Source: CAJBLF01 sp964495905
GTDB taxonomy: Bacteria > Patescibacteriota > Gracilibacteria > Absconditabacterales > Absconditicoccaceae
Length of the DNA stretch: 64,000 nt
Assembly (NCBI GenBank): GCA_964495905.1
Contig: CAZBWN010000074.1
Location: 7,088-71,087 of the forward strand
Reading direction: 5' to 3'
Within the stretch, counting starts at the first letter, position 1. Each line of letters begins with the position of its first letter. Under the pieces are notes generated by a model. The model worked only from the letters and a program-made list of their open reading frames with translations, did not search any database and was not told the origin of the DNA. Shown piece after piece: positions 10,723 to 21,508 of the stretch. A program made the translations under genes and the position numbers.

Positions 10723-12015
10723 ATGGATTGGTTGTGGATAGTTATGTGATTGATTTTTGTATTTTGATATGCGATGATAGCATTGGAGCATCGTCTACAT
10801 ATAAATAAAAGCTGAACAGCTATTTTGTTGTGAGTCGTCCTTCGAATATTAGTAGATATTTTTTATAAATTCAGCCCAGATGTAGGTATTGCATTAAGCC
10901 ACGAAACGCAAGAGATCTTTGGTATAGTGGTTTTTTTGTTGGCAGCTATGACCTTGGTTGAAATACTAGTGCATTACCGTCTTTTTGATCGGATTCAACA
11001 AAAAATCACAGAAAAAAAAATATCACAGGCACAACTTTTCCGACTCTTATGAATCATGACTTTTATATTTTCAGCCTTATTAGATAATCTTACGACAACT
11101 CTTATCATGATCCAGATAGGAAGAAAAATATATACCAACAAAGAGAATTTTCTGCTGTATGTTGCTAATGTCATCATAGCGGCAAATGCAGGAGGAGCAG
11201 CATCACCTATAGGAGATGTTACAACAATCATGCTTCGGCTAGCAAACAAATTTACAGCAGGACAAATCATAACGATGGGTATGTTACCAGCGATAATGAC
11301 ACGACTTATTCCTCAATTCCTGATGTGAAGAAAAATAAAACATCATGAAGAAGTAGAAAAAAAACATATCATCAAGACAGAGAAAAAAATAGATATGAAA
11401 TGATATCGATGAATAATAATCGTTGCAGTAGTATCATTTACGATACCTGTATTTGCAAATCTTGTTTGACTACCACCATTCCTTTGACTTTTGACATGAG
11501 TCGGTTTGCTGCGGGTTATCATTGATCTTAAAGCAAAAAATTGAGGAGACAATCATCATCATGAATGAAAGGTGATGAATATCATACAAAAAACAGATAT
11601 TACTACATTGAAATTTTTTATCTGAATATTGTTGGCGGTAGCAGCGTTATCTGAGGTGGGAATATTGAAGGCATTAAACACAGCTATATTCAATACAGAT
11701 CCATCAATACGACGTTTGGTTATTGGAAATACAATACTATGATTTACATCATCAATTTTAGATAACGTACCATTGGTTGCCGCCGCTATTAAAATGTTTC
11801 CACCAGAGACTGCAAGCAGCATCCGAGTATTGCTGGCTTTGACGGCATGAACATGATGATCTATGCTTGTGATAGGATCAGCTGCGGGTGTAGCGGCTAT
11901 GGGACAAGTTAAAGAACTGACCTTTATATATTATCTTAAAAAAGCAGCATTACCCGCATTATTATGATTTTTGTGAGGAATAGGAATATGGATTATTATG
12001 AACATTGTATTCTAA
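10723..12015 (+). CDS. nhaD: NhaD-type Na+/H+ antiporter (ArsB/NhaD superfamily)
   Basis: 430 aa, about a dozen hydrophobic segments. The motif L-D-N-L-T-T-T-L, with the helix N-A-G-G-A-A-S-P-I-G-D and a second I-L-D-N-V-P repeat near the C-terminus, is typical of NhaD/ion transporter proteins that exchange Na+ or Li+ for H+ at the inner membrane. It is very rich in TGA-Gly codons (about two dozen), so a standard-code caller would see only fragments. It stands between the YbaK pseudogene and the intact YbaK gene. Confidence 0.85.
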
Positions 12016-12048
12016 ATAGATAATCTCAAAAAATAAATAAGAAAAAAA

Positions 12049-12145
12049 CCCACCCCGACCTTCTCCAGTAATTACCGGAGCGGGAGCTAAGGAAAATAAA
12101 TCTATTCCATAAAATCCCCCTGTTAAGGGGGATAAAGGGGGTTTG
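12049..12145. repeat. intergenic GC-rich inverted repeats
   Basis: A CTCCAGTAATTACCGGAG-type stem is followed by CCCCCTgttAAGGGGG (12116-12131) and GGGGG. The content and placement match the elements at 10331, 38801 and 41262. Both YbaK copies are preceded by such an element. Confidence 0.6.
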
Positions 12146-12183
12146 TTAAAATAAATTAAAATAATTTAACATTTAAATTTTTC

Positions 12184-12669
12184 ATGAATCCCGTAGAACA
12201 ATTCCTTCAATCCCACAATATCACCTATACCCCTTATTCCCATCCTGCAGTGTTTACCTGTGAACAAGCAGAGCATTTTCATGAGTTAGTACCGGGGATG
12301 ATAGGAAAAAATCTTTTTCTGATTGATAGGAAAAGCGAAAGAATTTTTCTCGTCGTTTTGCCTATCTACAAAAGAGCTGACTTGAAATTCCTCGCAAAAG
12401 AATTCGGAGTCGCTAAGCTTTCCTTTGGAAGCCCAGAGTTGTTGTTACAGAAAATGTGATTAGAACCTGGATCAGTTTCTCCATTTGGACTGATAAATAA
12501 CAAAGACCATGATATCGAATTTTATATAGACGCAGAAATTTACAACGCAGAGCTTGTGAACTTTCACCCGAATATCAATACTGCATCGTTATCGTTGAGT
12601 AGGGATATGTTTCATAAATATCTAGAAGTCATCCCATATGAAACACATATTGTACATTTAGCTTCTTAA
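12184..12669 (+). CDS. YbaK/ProX-type aminoacyl-tRNA deacylase
   Basis: 161 aa. The YbaK/EbsC fold protein hydrolyses mischarged tRNA, typically Cys- or Ala-tRNA-Pro. Visible family features are H-P-A-V-F-T (~18-23), a G-K-N-L-F-L-I motif, the K-R-A-D-L-K-F-L-A helix, and V-S-P-F-G-L followed by a C-terminal F-H-P-N-x-N-T-A-S-L. One TGA reads as Gly in the segment G-L-E-P-G. A truncated, frame-broken duplicate lies at 10421. Confidence 0.88.
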
Positions 12670-12678
12670 TAGTTATCC

Positions 12679-13299
12679 ATGAAACAAATTATTTATATTG
12701 GTGGTTGAGAAGTTTTTCGCAATGAAGACGATTATTGTGATGCAATTCAAAATAGCTGGACATACGATCCTTTCAAAGAACAAAAGAATCGAAAAAATTG
12801 GATTGCAGACCAATTGAAAGATGAATATCAAATATTTTTGCCGGATATGCCGAATAGATTTAATGCAAAATATAAATTTTGGAAGATACGATTTGAAAAA
12901 ATGTTTTCATATCTCAATGATGAACCCTTAGTCATGATTGGTCGCTCTTTGTGAGGCATATTTCTGGCTAAATATTTGAGTGAAAATACATTTCCAAAAA
13001 AAATCAGTCAACTCCATTTAGTTGCAGCATGTTTCGATGAAAAGGATATGCCACCAAAAGATTCTTATTTGGGCGATTTTCTTTTTGATCCAGCAGGATT
13101 AAAAAATTTAGAACAGCAAGTGGACAAGATATTTATGTATCAGTCCAAAGACGATCCGATAGTGCGGTTTTCTCATGTAGAGAGATATAATGCTTATCTA
13201 CGCAATGCAATCCTAAATATTTTTGACGACAGAGGACATTTTTGACAAGCTGAGTTTCCTGAGTTATTAGAGAATATAAAAAAAAATAATAGATTTTAA
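12679..13299 (+). CDS. alpha/beta serine hydrolase, RBBP9/YdeN-like
   Basis: 206 aa. An I-Y-I-G-G-G-E strand starts the fold, the nucleophile elbow is G-R-S-L-G-G (~91-96, second last Gly from TGA), the acid loop is S-K-D-D-P-I-V, and the catalytic His is in D-R-G-H-F near the end. The size and motif pattern fit the small RBBP9/YdeN hydrolases; substrate unknown. It starts 9 bp after the YbaK gene, so they are co-transcribed. Confidence 0.75.
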
Positions 13300-13316
13300 A
13301 AACAGATATTTTTTTT

Positions 13317-14801
13317 ATGAGAGAGGCATTACCATCATGATTTTTAAAAGATATATTTTTATGAGTTTCAGCAAACTCATGAATTCCATTACCTAAATGA
13401 TTTGATCGTCATATAGATACATTTTCCCAATATGCAGAACAATTGCCATTATCGTTTACGAGCAAACAACTCACGAGACATATAGAAAATAATATAAGAG
13501 AAATAATATCTCAAGAGGGTGATCATAAATGTTTTTATAAAAATATCAAACAAGATCTCTTAACAGCACTCGGGTCATATACCAAAAGCTATCTTGATTT
13601 TAATTGAGATAAGGCAAAACAATTCAGAGGGAGAATAAATACGTTTTTGGAATGAAGGATTCCATGAGGGATAACAATAAGTGATATAAAGAATTTTACA
13701 ACAGAACAAGAGCCAACATATTGAATGAAATTATACGGCTCTTTATATCAAAAGCATTGAGAACAGCGACCAGAATATATCAAAAATTATATTGGAGATG
13801 AAAAAGCGGAACTCTATCCTATAATTCGTAAAATAGACTTGGAATCTGAAGATATTAAAAAAAGATTTCGTCCTTTTCTATTAGAAAGCATAAAATTATG
13901 AGAGACAACACTGACTCCTTCTCTTCTTAGAGAAAAAATGAATGCCGAATATGCATGGATAAAAAGGCATTGTAGAGATGAAAATAATAAACTAGACCGG
14001 TCTATTTTCATGGATAAATGTATAGATGAAGATTTGGTTGAACAAATAAACTTTGAACAAATCAGGGTTAATTTTGAACCTAAAGATATTAAGGTTAATT
14101 TTCGTTCTTTGTTGTCAGAAATGGTAAAAAAATGAGAAGATACAATTACCCCAACCTTCATTAAAGGTAAGATGAATAGTGAATATTTTCGAATAAAAAG
14201 GCATCATAAAGATACTGAGGGTAGAATAGATCGACCAACTGTAGCAAATAAATATATAGGCAAAGTGTTTTTGACTCAGATAAAATTTGAATATGTAAAA
14301 AGGGGTCTTGAATATGAAGACATGAAAATAAGGTTACGCCCATTTTTTTTAGAAAGAATAGCATTATGAAAAAACATCATCACCCCGAGTATGATCAGTG
14401 ATAATATGAATAATGAATATGCATGGATAAGAAAAAATTGTAGACATGATGATAAGATAGATCGATTAACTGTGCTTTGTAAATGCATAGATGAGGATAT
14501 TCTCTTACAGATTAAGTTCCATCATAGATCAGAAGCTTTCTTAAACAAGAATGATATATCTATTCAGAAAAGACCCAATGATATCTCAGATATGAATCAT
14601 GGAAAATGATGGACCAACGATTTTGATAATCCAGAAACAGTATTGATAGAAAAAGAAGAAAGAATATTATTGGAAAAATGAATCAGTCAGCTTCCTCCGT
14701 ATCTACAAGAAGTCATAGGAAAATTTAGAAATGAAGAAGAAGTTGATCAAAATCTCCTAAAAGAAGCTATAAGACAAATGAAAATACAATTAAAACAATA
14801 A
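13317..14801 (+). CDS. protein with a ~77-residue tandem repeat, unknown function
   Basis: 494 aa. Residues ~185-415 contain three consecutive copies of a ~77-residue unit. Each has an L-G/K-G-E-x-x-I-T-P start, then M-N-x-E-Y-x-x-I-K/R, a basic R-H/N-C-R/H-x-D segment, a hydrophobic D-K-C-I-D-E-D-like helix and an I-x-F-E/H ending. A similar T-S-K-Q-L-T unit may lie in the N-terminal part. The C-terminal ~80 residues are acidic and helical. The basic helices would suit nucleic acid or protein binding, but I recognise no known family. TGA-Gly is frequent. Confidence 0.7.
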
Positions 14802-14805
14802 AAAA

Positions 14806-14829
14806 ACCCACAATCTTTGTGGGTTTTTC
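14806..14829. terminator. bidirectional intrinsic terminator
   Basis: ACCCACAA / TTGTGGGT with a 3-nt loop. An A-run precedes it and a T-run follows, so it serves both converging genes (13317-14801 and tex). Confidence 0.85.
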
Positions 14830-14834
14830 TCTTC

Positions 14835-17117
14835 TTAACTAAACGTGATATTTCCTCTTAGGGTAGATTCTCCTATCTTATCATCTTTTTTTGCAATCTC
14901 TATTTTTTTCTCACTAGTTCATCTAGACTCAGGTCTTGGTGCCTGTGTCCCAGAATCATCTTTCATAGTCAATGAGACCTTCTCTCTCTCGAGATCAATC
15001 GCTATCACTTTGACTTTTACTTGCTGACCTACCTTTACGACATCTACCGGATTGGCTACGAAATAATTCGCCATCTGTGATTTGTGGACAAGTCCGTCAC
15101 TATGTAATCCGATATCTACGAACGCTCCGAAGTCCGTCACGTTTCTTACGATTCCATCGAGCTTGGTTCCTATTTCTAAGTCTTTTATGTCCAAGATAGT
15201 TGAAGAGAAACACGGTGCTTCGAGTTCATCTCTTGGATCCAAACCTGGCCTCTGTAATTCAGCCAAGACGTCTCTCAAAGTCTCCAGTCCAATCTTATAT
15301 TTCTCTGACCATTCAATTAATGTATTTTCAGGATATTTTTGCACGGTCATAGGCAATTTCAAATCCTTCTTCTTAATCCCCATTTCACTTTCCAACAACG
15401 CATAGACTTGTTTGTGGATTTCAGGATGAATACCTGTCTCATCCAAAATCTCTTTTCCTCCTTTGATTCTCAAAAATCCGATTGCTTGTTCATAGGCTTT
15501 TGGACCGAGTCCTTTCACTTTTTTGATCTGTGCTTTGCTGGTGAATTTTCCGTTCTCATCTCTGTATGTGATGACGTTTTTAGCAACCGCTTCGCTGAGT
15601 CCGGCGATATATTGAAGTAAGGTATAACTCGCAGTATTTACGTCCACACCTACGCTATTTACGATATCTTCCACTTTTTCTTCAAGCTTTTCTTTGAGAT
15701 ATTTCTGATCTACATCATGCTGATATTGTCCTACTCCGATGGATTTAGGATCGATTTTAGTCAATTCAGCCAATGGATCTTGTACTCTATGCGCGATGCT
15801 GATCGCTCCTCTGATCGTCACATCCAGATCGGGATATTCGTCTTGAGCGAGTTTGGATGCGGAATATACGGATGCCCCTGACTCGGAGGTGATCATATAT
15901 TTCACTTTCAGTTTATATCTTTCAATAAAATCATGGACAATTTTTTCTGATTCTCTCGATGCCGTTCCATTTCCGATCACGATAAGATCGATCTTATACT
16001 GATCGACTAATTTCTTCAAGGTCTCCCAAGCTTCAGTGACTTTTTTCTGCGGTTCAGTAGGGTAGATGACGGTCTTATCCAAAAATTTTCCTGTCTGATC
16101 TACTACCGCCAATTTGCATCCTGTCCTAAACGCAGGATCAAATCCGAGGACATTCATCCCTTTGATTGGTGGCGTGAGAAGCAAGTTTTTCAAGTTTTCA
16201 CCGAAGACTCTGATAGCGGCTTCATCAGCCCATCTCTTTTTATCTGATCTGATCTCTCTTTCCAATGAAGGCAATAATAACCTATGTAAGCCATCTTCAC
16301 ATGCTTCCTGAAGGTAGGCGATACAGGTATTGTATTTTTTAGGGAAGAAATATTTCGTAGTATCCTCCCGAATTTTATCCTGAGAAAATTCTAATTTTAC
16401 GTTCAATTGTTTTTCTGTCTCCGCTCTAGCTACTGCTAGATATGCATATGAAGGCATCTCTGAAAGCTTCTTGCTGTATTCACCATAGATCTTGTAGACT
16501 CCTTTCTCGTCAAACGTCTTTGTTTTTTTACATACCAGTTTGCCGATATTCTCTTCTCTGGTTTTGATGTCTTCTCTCAAGTCAGCATGATCTGAGACGG
16601 CTTCAGCGACGATATCTTTTGCTCACTGGATAGCCTCTTCCTTATTTTTGACGCTTGTTTTTACATCTCAAGTATCCTTTACAAATTTCTCAGCCTCCAT
16701 TTCAAAGTCCTCTTTGCTCAGTTGTGCTTGGGCAAGAATATTCGCTAACGGTTCCAAACCTTTCGCTTTGGCGATAGTAGCTTTGGTATTTTTTTTCTCC
16801 TTAAATGGCCTATAAAGATCTTCAACTCTCGCCAAAGTTTCCGCTTCCATGATTTGTTTTCTGAGTTCATCAGTCATCAGTCATTTTTCATCTATAAGAC
16901 GAATGACATCCGCCTTCCTCGCTTCCAAGTTTCTTGTATAGCTATATATCTCATCAAAATCTCTGAGCTGTTCATCAGTAGCTCCTTCCGTCAATTCTTT
17001 ACGGTATCTCGCGATAAACGGAACCGTATTCCCTTCATCCAATAACTGGATGATGCTATTGACGATATGTGGTGCTATACCGACTTTTTTGCTGATAATC
17101 CCTATTAAATCTGCCAT
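14835..17117 (-). CDS. tex: Tex-like S1 RNA-binding transcription accessory protein
   Basis: 760 aa, the usual Tex length. Order: N-terminal helical domain; YqgF-like RNase H fold with G-F-D-P-A-F-R-T-G (~aa 255); helix-hairpin-helix region (V-G-V-D-V-N-T-A-S and V-K-G-L-G-P-K-A); C-terminal S1 domain with V-T-D-F-G-A-F-V-D-I-G near residue 680. Tex binds nucleic acid and affects transcription. I take the Met at 17117; one 15 bp upstream is also possible. TGA-Gly codons occur near residues 80, 150 and 730, but none in the ~550 residues between. Confidence 0.93.
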
Positions 17118-17235
17118 CACTATTCCATACAATCTAAAATGCTAGAATAGCAACTATAAAAAAAACCTGTCTAGGTGCAAGGCTTGATTTTTATCGTCAT
17201 TTACACAATATAAAGACTATATTTTATCATTCTCT

Positions 17236-18090
17236 ATGACTATGTCAGATTTTTTTTTCTCTAATGAAACACATTTCAATGAGGTTATTAAAAATATCAT
17301 TGCTGATGGAAAAGAACATCTCCATGTCATCGCTGATTTTGATAGGACATTGACCAAGGCATTTGTGGATGGAAAACCAAGATCATCATTGGAATCCATT
17401 CTTGAGGAAGGATGATATCTCTGATCAGAATATAGTATTCAATCCAAAAAAAACTTTGATAAATACTATCCAATAGAAATAGATCCAACTATTCCTATGG
17501 AAGAAAAAAAAGCAATGATGCTTGAATGGCGGACCAATCAATTTGCTTTGATGCTGAAAACAGGAATAACAAGAGATATTATCAAGAATACCATGAAATC
17601 AGAACTGATTATCTTTAGGCAATGATACGAATTTTTTTTTGATATGCTAAAAAATAATGCTATTCCACTCCTAGTTTTCTCTGCAAGCGGGTTATGATAC
17701 GAGGCTATATATCATTGTCTTCAAAATAGAAATAAGCTTTTTGATAATATAGATATCATATCAAATTCTTTTATGCGAGACGAAACAGGCAAGGCGATAG
17801 CTATCAGAGAGCCGATCATCCATAGTTTCAATAAAGGTGAAACGGTAGTTCATGACTTGCCTATCTATAAAGAGATCAAAGACAGGAAAAACATCATCTT
17901 GCTTGGAGATTCGCTCGGAGACACTCACATGGCTGATGGATTTGCCTACAAAAATATCATAAGAATCTGATTCCTCAATCACGATACCCCCGAACATAGA
18001 AAACAGTTTCAGGAAAAGTTTGACGTGATTATCCTCAACGATGGATCTATGGATAGAATAAATGATATCCTCAAAAAAATTTTACAATAA
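17236..18090 (+). CDS. UMPH-1/cytosolic 5'-nucleotidase III-like HAD phosphatase
   Basis: 284 aa. HAD motif I is D-F-D-R-T-L-T (~37-43), motif III includes N-K-G-E, and motif IV is G-D-S-L-G-D-x-H-M-A-D-G. The D-R-T-L-T variant and the C-terminal pattern are those of the pyrimidine 5'-nucleotidase family (PF05822), mostly known from eukaryotes and some bacteria. It would release nucleosides from UMP or CMP in the cytoplasm, which suits a salvage-dependent cell. Several TGA-Gly codons. The start is the first of two Met; a terminator follows. Confidence 0.82.
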
Positions 18091-18094
18091 AAAA

Positions 18095-18115
18095 ATCGGT
18101 CCGATAGGGACCGAT
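18095..18115. terminator. intrinsic terminator between converging genes
   Basis: ATCGGTCC / GGACCGAT with a 5-nt loop after an A-run. The same stem occurs at 35972-35991. Confidence 0.75.
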
Positions 18116-18122
18116 GGATAAT

Positions 18123-18782
18123 CTACATGATATCTACGATTTTTATATTCTTATGTACAAAGGTATAGAGTTTAGCAGGTCTGTATTTTACGCCAATCTC
18201 TTTTTCTCAAGTAGCCTTGATAAGATCAAGTTTTTCTATCTTCTTCCTGAAATTTCTCACATCGATACGTTGATCGAGGGTCGTTTCATAGACGTCCTGG
18301 AGTTGTCTCAACGTGAATTTCTTCGGTAATATATATTGCGCTACATTGGTATATTCCATTTTTCGTTTCAATCTCTGTATCGCATATTCGACTATTTTTT
18401 TGTGATCGAAAGCGAGTTTCGGTAGTTTTTTCACATCAAAGAATTTCGCTTCTGATGCATCAGATCCTGCAGCAAATACAATATTCTCCTTGGACATCAA
18501 TGCAATATATGCACAAGAGATAGCTCTTCATCTAGGATCCCTGTTGACTTCAGAAAAAGTGTAGAGCTGTTCTAGATAAGCGTTTTTTACGCTTGTCTCT
18601 TCTGCTAATTTTCTATATGCAGCTTCCTGCAATGTCTCATTTTCACGTACAAATCATCCAGGCAAAGCCCATTCTCATTTGAAAGGTTCTATCGACCTTT
18701 TGATGAATAATATCTGAAGGCTTCCATCAGCGATAGTGAAGACAATATCATCTACGGTTACAAGGATATGCTGTTTGATCAT
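18123..18782 (-). CDS. nrtR: NrtR-like Nudix-winged-helix transcription regulator
   Basis: 219 aa, stop TAG. Residues ~1-130 form a Nudix domain whose box (from G43) reads G-x5-E-x7-R-K-L-A-E-E-T-S-V. The usual R-E is R-K and the late Gly is Ser, as in non-catalytic regulators. The C-terminal ~80 residues (L-P-K-L-A-F-D-H-K-K-I-V through L-R-Q-L-Q-D-V-Y and V-R-N-F-R-K-K-I) are the winged-helix typical of NrtR. NrtR represses NAD synthesis genes and senses ADP-ribose or NAD. The NAD gene cluster to the right makes that role likely. Confidence 0.82.
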
Positions 18783-18802
18783 CCGCAATAGAAAAAATTA
18801 AA

Positions 18803-18830
18803 AGATACTATATCAGTATAGTATCTTTTT
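18803..18830. terminator. hairpin terminator downstream of the 18880-20499 gene
   Basis: AGATACTATA / TATAGTATCT with a 4-nt loop, T-run on the plus side and T-rich on the minus side. It separates the leftward gene 18880-20499 from nrtR. It could also be part of the nrtR promoter, since the arms contain TATACT/TATAGT. Confidence 0.6.
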
Positions 18831-18879
18831 TTTAGTAAAAATCAATAATTGTTGTAAATACAATTAGCAATATCATCTA

Positions 18880-20499
18880 TTATGACTGTTTTTCTGCAAT
18901 CATGAGCATATTAGTCACAGGATATTCTAACGGTTTTCATTCTATATCAAAAAGATCTATCTTTCATTTGAATCTATTTTCTATGATCCAAGGGTTTTTA
19001 TAGGCATTAGAATCCGGATGAACGACAAATCCTATATCTTCCAACGCTTTTTTCCATTCAGAAAAACTTCGGAAACAGAAGGTTTCATGCATCTCTGAAT
19101 ATCGGTTGTCGGTATAATCCTTCTTGCTCAAAAATTCACAGGCATCTTGCATGCTGGTCTGTACATATTCTTCTTCACCTTTTTTTATGATTTCAAAAAG
19201 GAGTTTATATCATTCTTTCGCTCTAAAATCTTGTGCGAATCTCAAAAATCTTGCATGAGTGGAAAGTTTTTCCAGGTGTTTCATGACTTCCGGACCATTG
19301 CCCTCCATCTGAGCATCCCGATTTTCATTGATCCCATCTTGGGTATTGAGCTTCATCAGGATCTGCTGTTCCTTATTTTCAGGTCCTACGACATCTACAT
19401 TGATCCATCTTCATCACATAGCAAGCTGTTGCTTGAGTAATTGGAGAAATTTCTGGATGGTTTCCGGTCCTTGATACGATTGTATTTCGTGAGTGAGTGA
19501 AAAAGTTGTGAAATCCTGTATGGAATTTTCTGGAAAAATAGGCGCTTGGGCTATATTCCTTTTGTAGAAAAAGACATTATCATTTTCAAAATATTTTTCT
19601 TCTTTTCTTTTGAGGCATTCATTATAGAGTTTATTGGCAACCTCTATTCCATAAAAATCAGATTCAATGAATTTAGGATCCTTCGTGATTTCTTTGATGA
19701 CAGATCATGTACAACAACCGATATCTACGATCTTTCCCGGGATAAGATAATTTTTGATGAGATCATATTTTCTTTCTGATCCATTATCAAAAGCCCTTAC
19801 ATAACTATTATATTCTCTTGTTTCGGTGATATCTCCATCCTCTCATAAAAGGGGATCGGCATGGATTCTCTGCGTGAGTTCCGCTAATTTATATTTTTTA
19901 TAGATATTTCTCGTAGCCTTGGATACGCCTTCCAAAACGCTATTTTCTTGATGTCGTACCTTTCAGTCATTGATCAATTCAACGATATTGTTAAGATGTT
20001 CTCGTGCTGTCTTTGTTTTGAAGTGTTTAGTTTCTCTATCCTCTAATTCCAAAGGGAGTATCTTGAATCATAATTTTTCATACATCGTTATGATGCCGGG
20101 CGTAGATACTCAGACAATAGTATTATCTGGTGTTAAGGTGAATTGCCCATCGCTTTCCACTTCAATCTTTTTTAGGAGATATTCAGCGAATTTTGGGTTA
20201 TTTCAGATATCGTCTATATGATAGACAAAAGAATTATTATGTTTTTCCAGATCTCTTGAAAATTCTTGGATAGCGGCTTCTCTCCTGCTTCCAGAAATGG
20301 GATTCCTTCTCGTATTTGAATGGTTGGATGAAGTCACTCATCGGATGATATTCTCTATGGATCCATCGATATCAAGCTTCTCTTTATTCACATCCAAAAT
20401 ATCACAAAGATTTTTGTTTGTGAGTCTCGTAAGTTCTTGATATTGGAAATTAGTGAGAACATGATGTCTGCCAGGGATAAGAAGATTATATTGTTTCAT
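18880..20499 (-). CDS. fusion: nucleotidyltransferase-like domain + SAM methyltransferase
   Basis: 539 aa. The first ~100 residues resemble an NMN adenylyltransferase fold: L-I-P-G-R-H-H near the start (compare G-R-F-x-P-x-H) and G-V-T-S-S-N-H-S-N-T-R-R-N-P with R-R-E-A-A-I (compare the NadM S-x5-T-x-x-N-P-x-x-x-x-E-R motif). The C-terminal half has a class I methyltransferase motif I, V-D-I-G-C-C-T-G-S (~aa 275). Substrate unknown. The location next to NAD genes hints at a pyridine nucleotide or NAD-linked modification. It is the last gene of a leftward block from 23773. Confidence 0.65.
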
Positions 20500-20526
20500 G
20501 AGAGAGATAGGAAAATAGGATAAAAA

Positions 20527-21459
20527 TTATATTTTTTTTTGGATTTCATACATATACAGATTCTGTCGATATTCATGACCCTCACGATATTCCTTTTTGA
20601 GTCATTTCTCTTTGATGAGATAGTCCATCCATATCGGATTATTGAGGACATTAAACACTTTCAAAGGCACCTCTATGCTATCCAATTGTTTGACGACAAG
20701 TTCAGAATTATCAAGAAATTGCTGCATGATAGGCAAAGATAGGCTGGAAAGATTAAGATATAATTTTCCCTCATCATTCAATATCTTTTTGATATTTTCA
20801 ATCAGATAGATAGGCAGAGAAAGTCCTTCATAAGGATTATCATCTATGCTTAACGGTCTAGGGATATACGGAGGATTGCAGGTGATGATATCAAATTTCT
20901 GGTCTTCCATATAGTTTTTTGCGTCTCCCAGATAGAAAGAGAATCTCGGATCGGTATGATTTGCTTTGAAATAGGTTTCGGCATTGGGATTGATATCATT
21001 CAACACGACTTTTTCTAATTGAGGATTCTTTTCTCCCATATATTTTGCAATGAATCAGGGACCGCTTCCTACTTCTATCAGAGTGGAATATGCTTTGAAA
21101 TCGCAGTCTTTCAATGTTTTGCAGAAAAAGAGCGTATCGATAGAGGGTGTTCGCATGCCCGGATATTTGTATTTTTCAAAGTCCATCTTCACGCCATCAT
21201 ATTCTATGGTGACAAAGGGACTATCAAAAAGCGTAGAGACCGTCTCTCTTTTGATGTATTCTTGTATCTGATTGATTTTGTATCTATCGGTCACAAGTAC
21301 AGGATTTACAAAATCTATCACATGCAGGAGTTCATCCTTGGGACGGGTATATATCCTATTTCCTTGTTCATCCTTGTCTTGTGCCATGATGGTTGCAAGC
21401 TCATTTCATTTGGCATAGATGCCCTGTTCCGAAAGATCCGGAGCGAATTTGTGAAGCAT
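20527..21459 (-). CDS. HemK/PrmC-like N5-glutamine or related methyltransferase
   Basis: 310 aa. Motif I reads L-I-E-V-G-S-G-P-G (last Gly from TGA), and C-N-P-P-Y-I-P follows as the N-P-P-Y motif that binds an amide or adenine substrate in this group. The N-terminal ~110 residues replace the usual PrmC helical domain with an unrelated-looking segment, so a PrmC role on release factors is only one option. It lies between the histidine phosphatase and the fusion methyltransferase in the same leftward block. Confidence 0.75.
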
Positions 21460-21508
21460 GAGACGTATAAGTGATAAATGATATTTTCAGAAAATTGGTG
21501 AGAAGATA

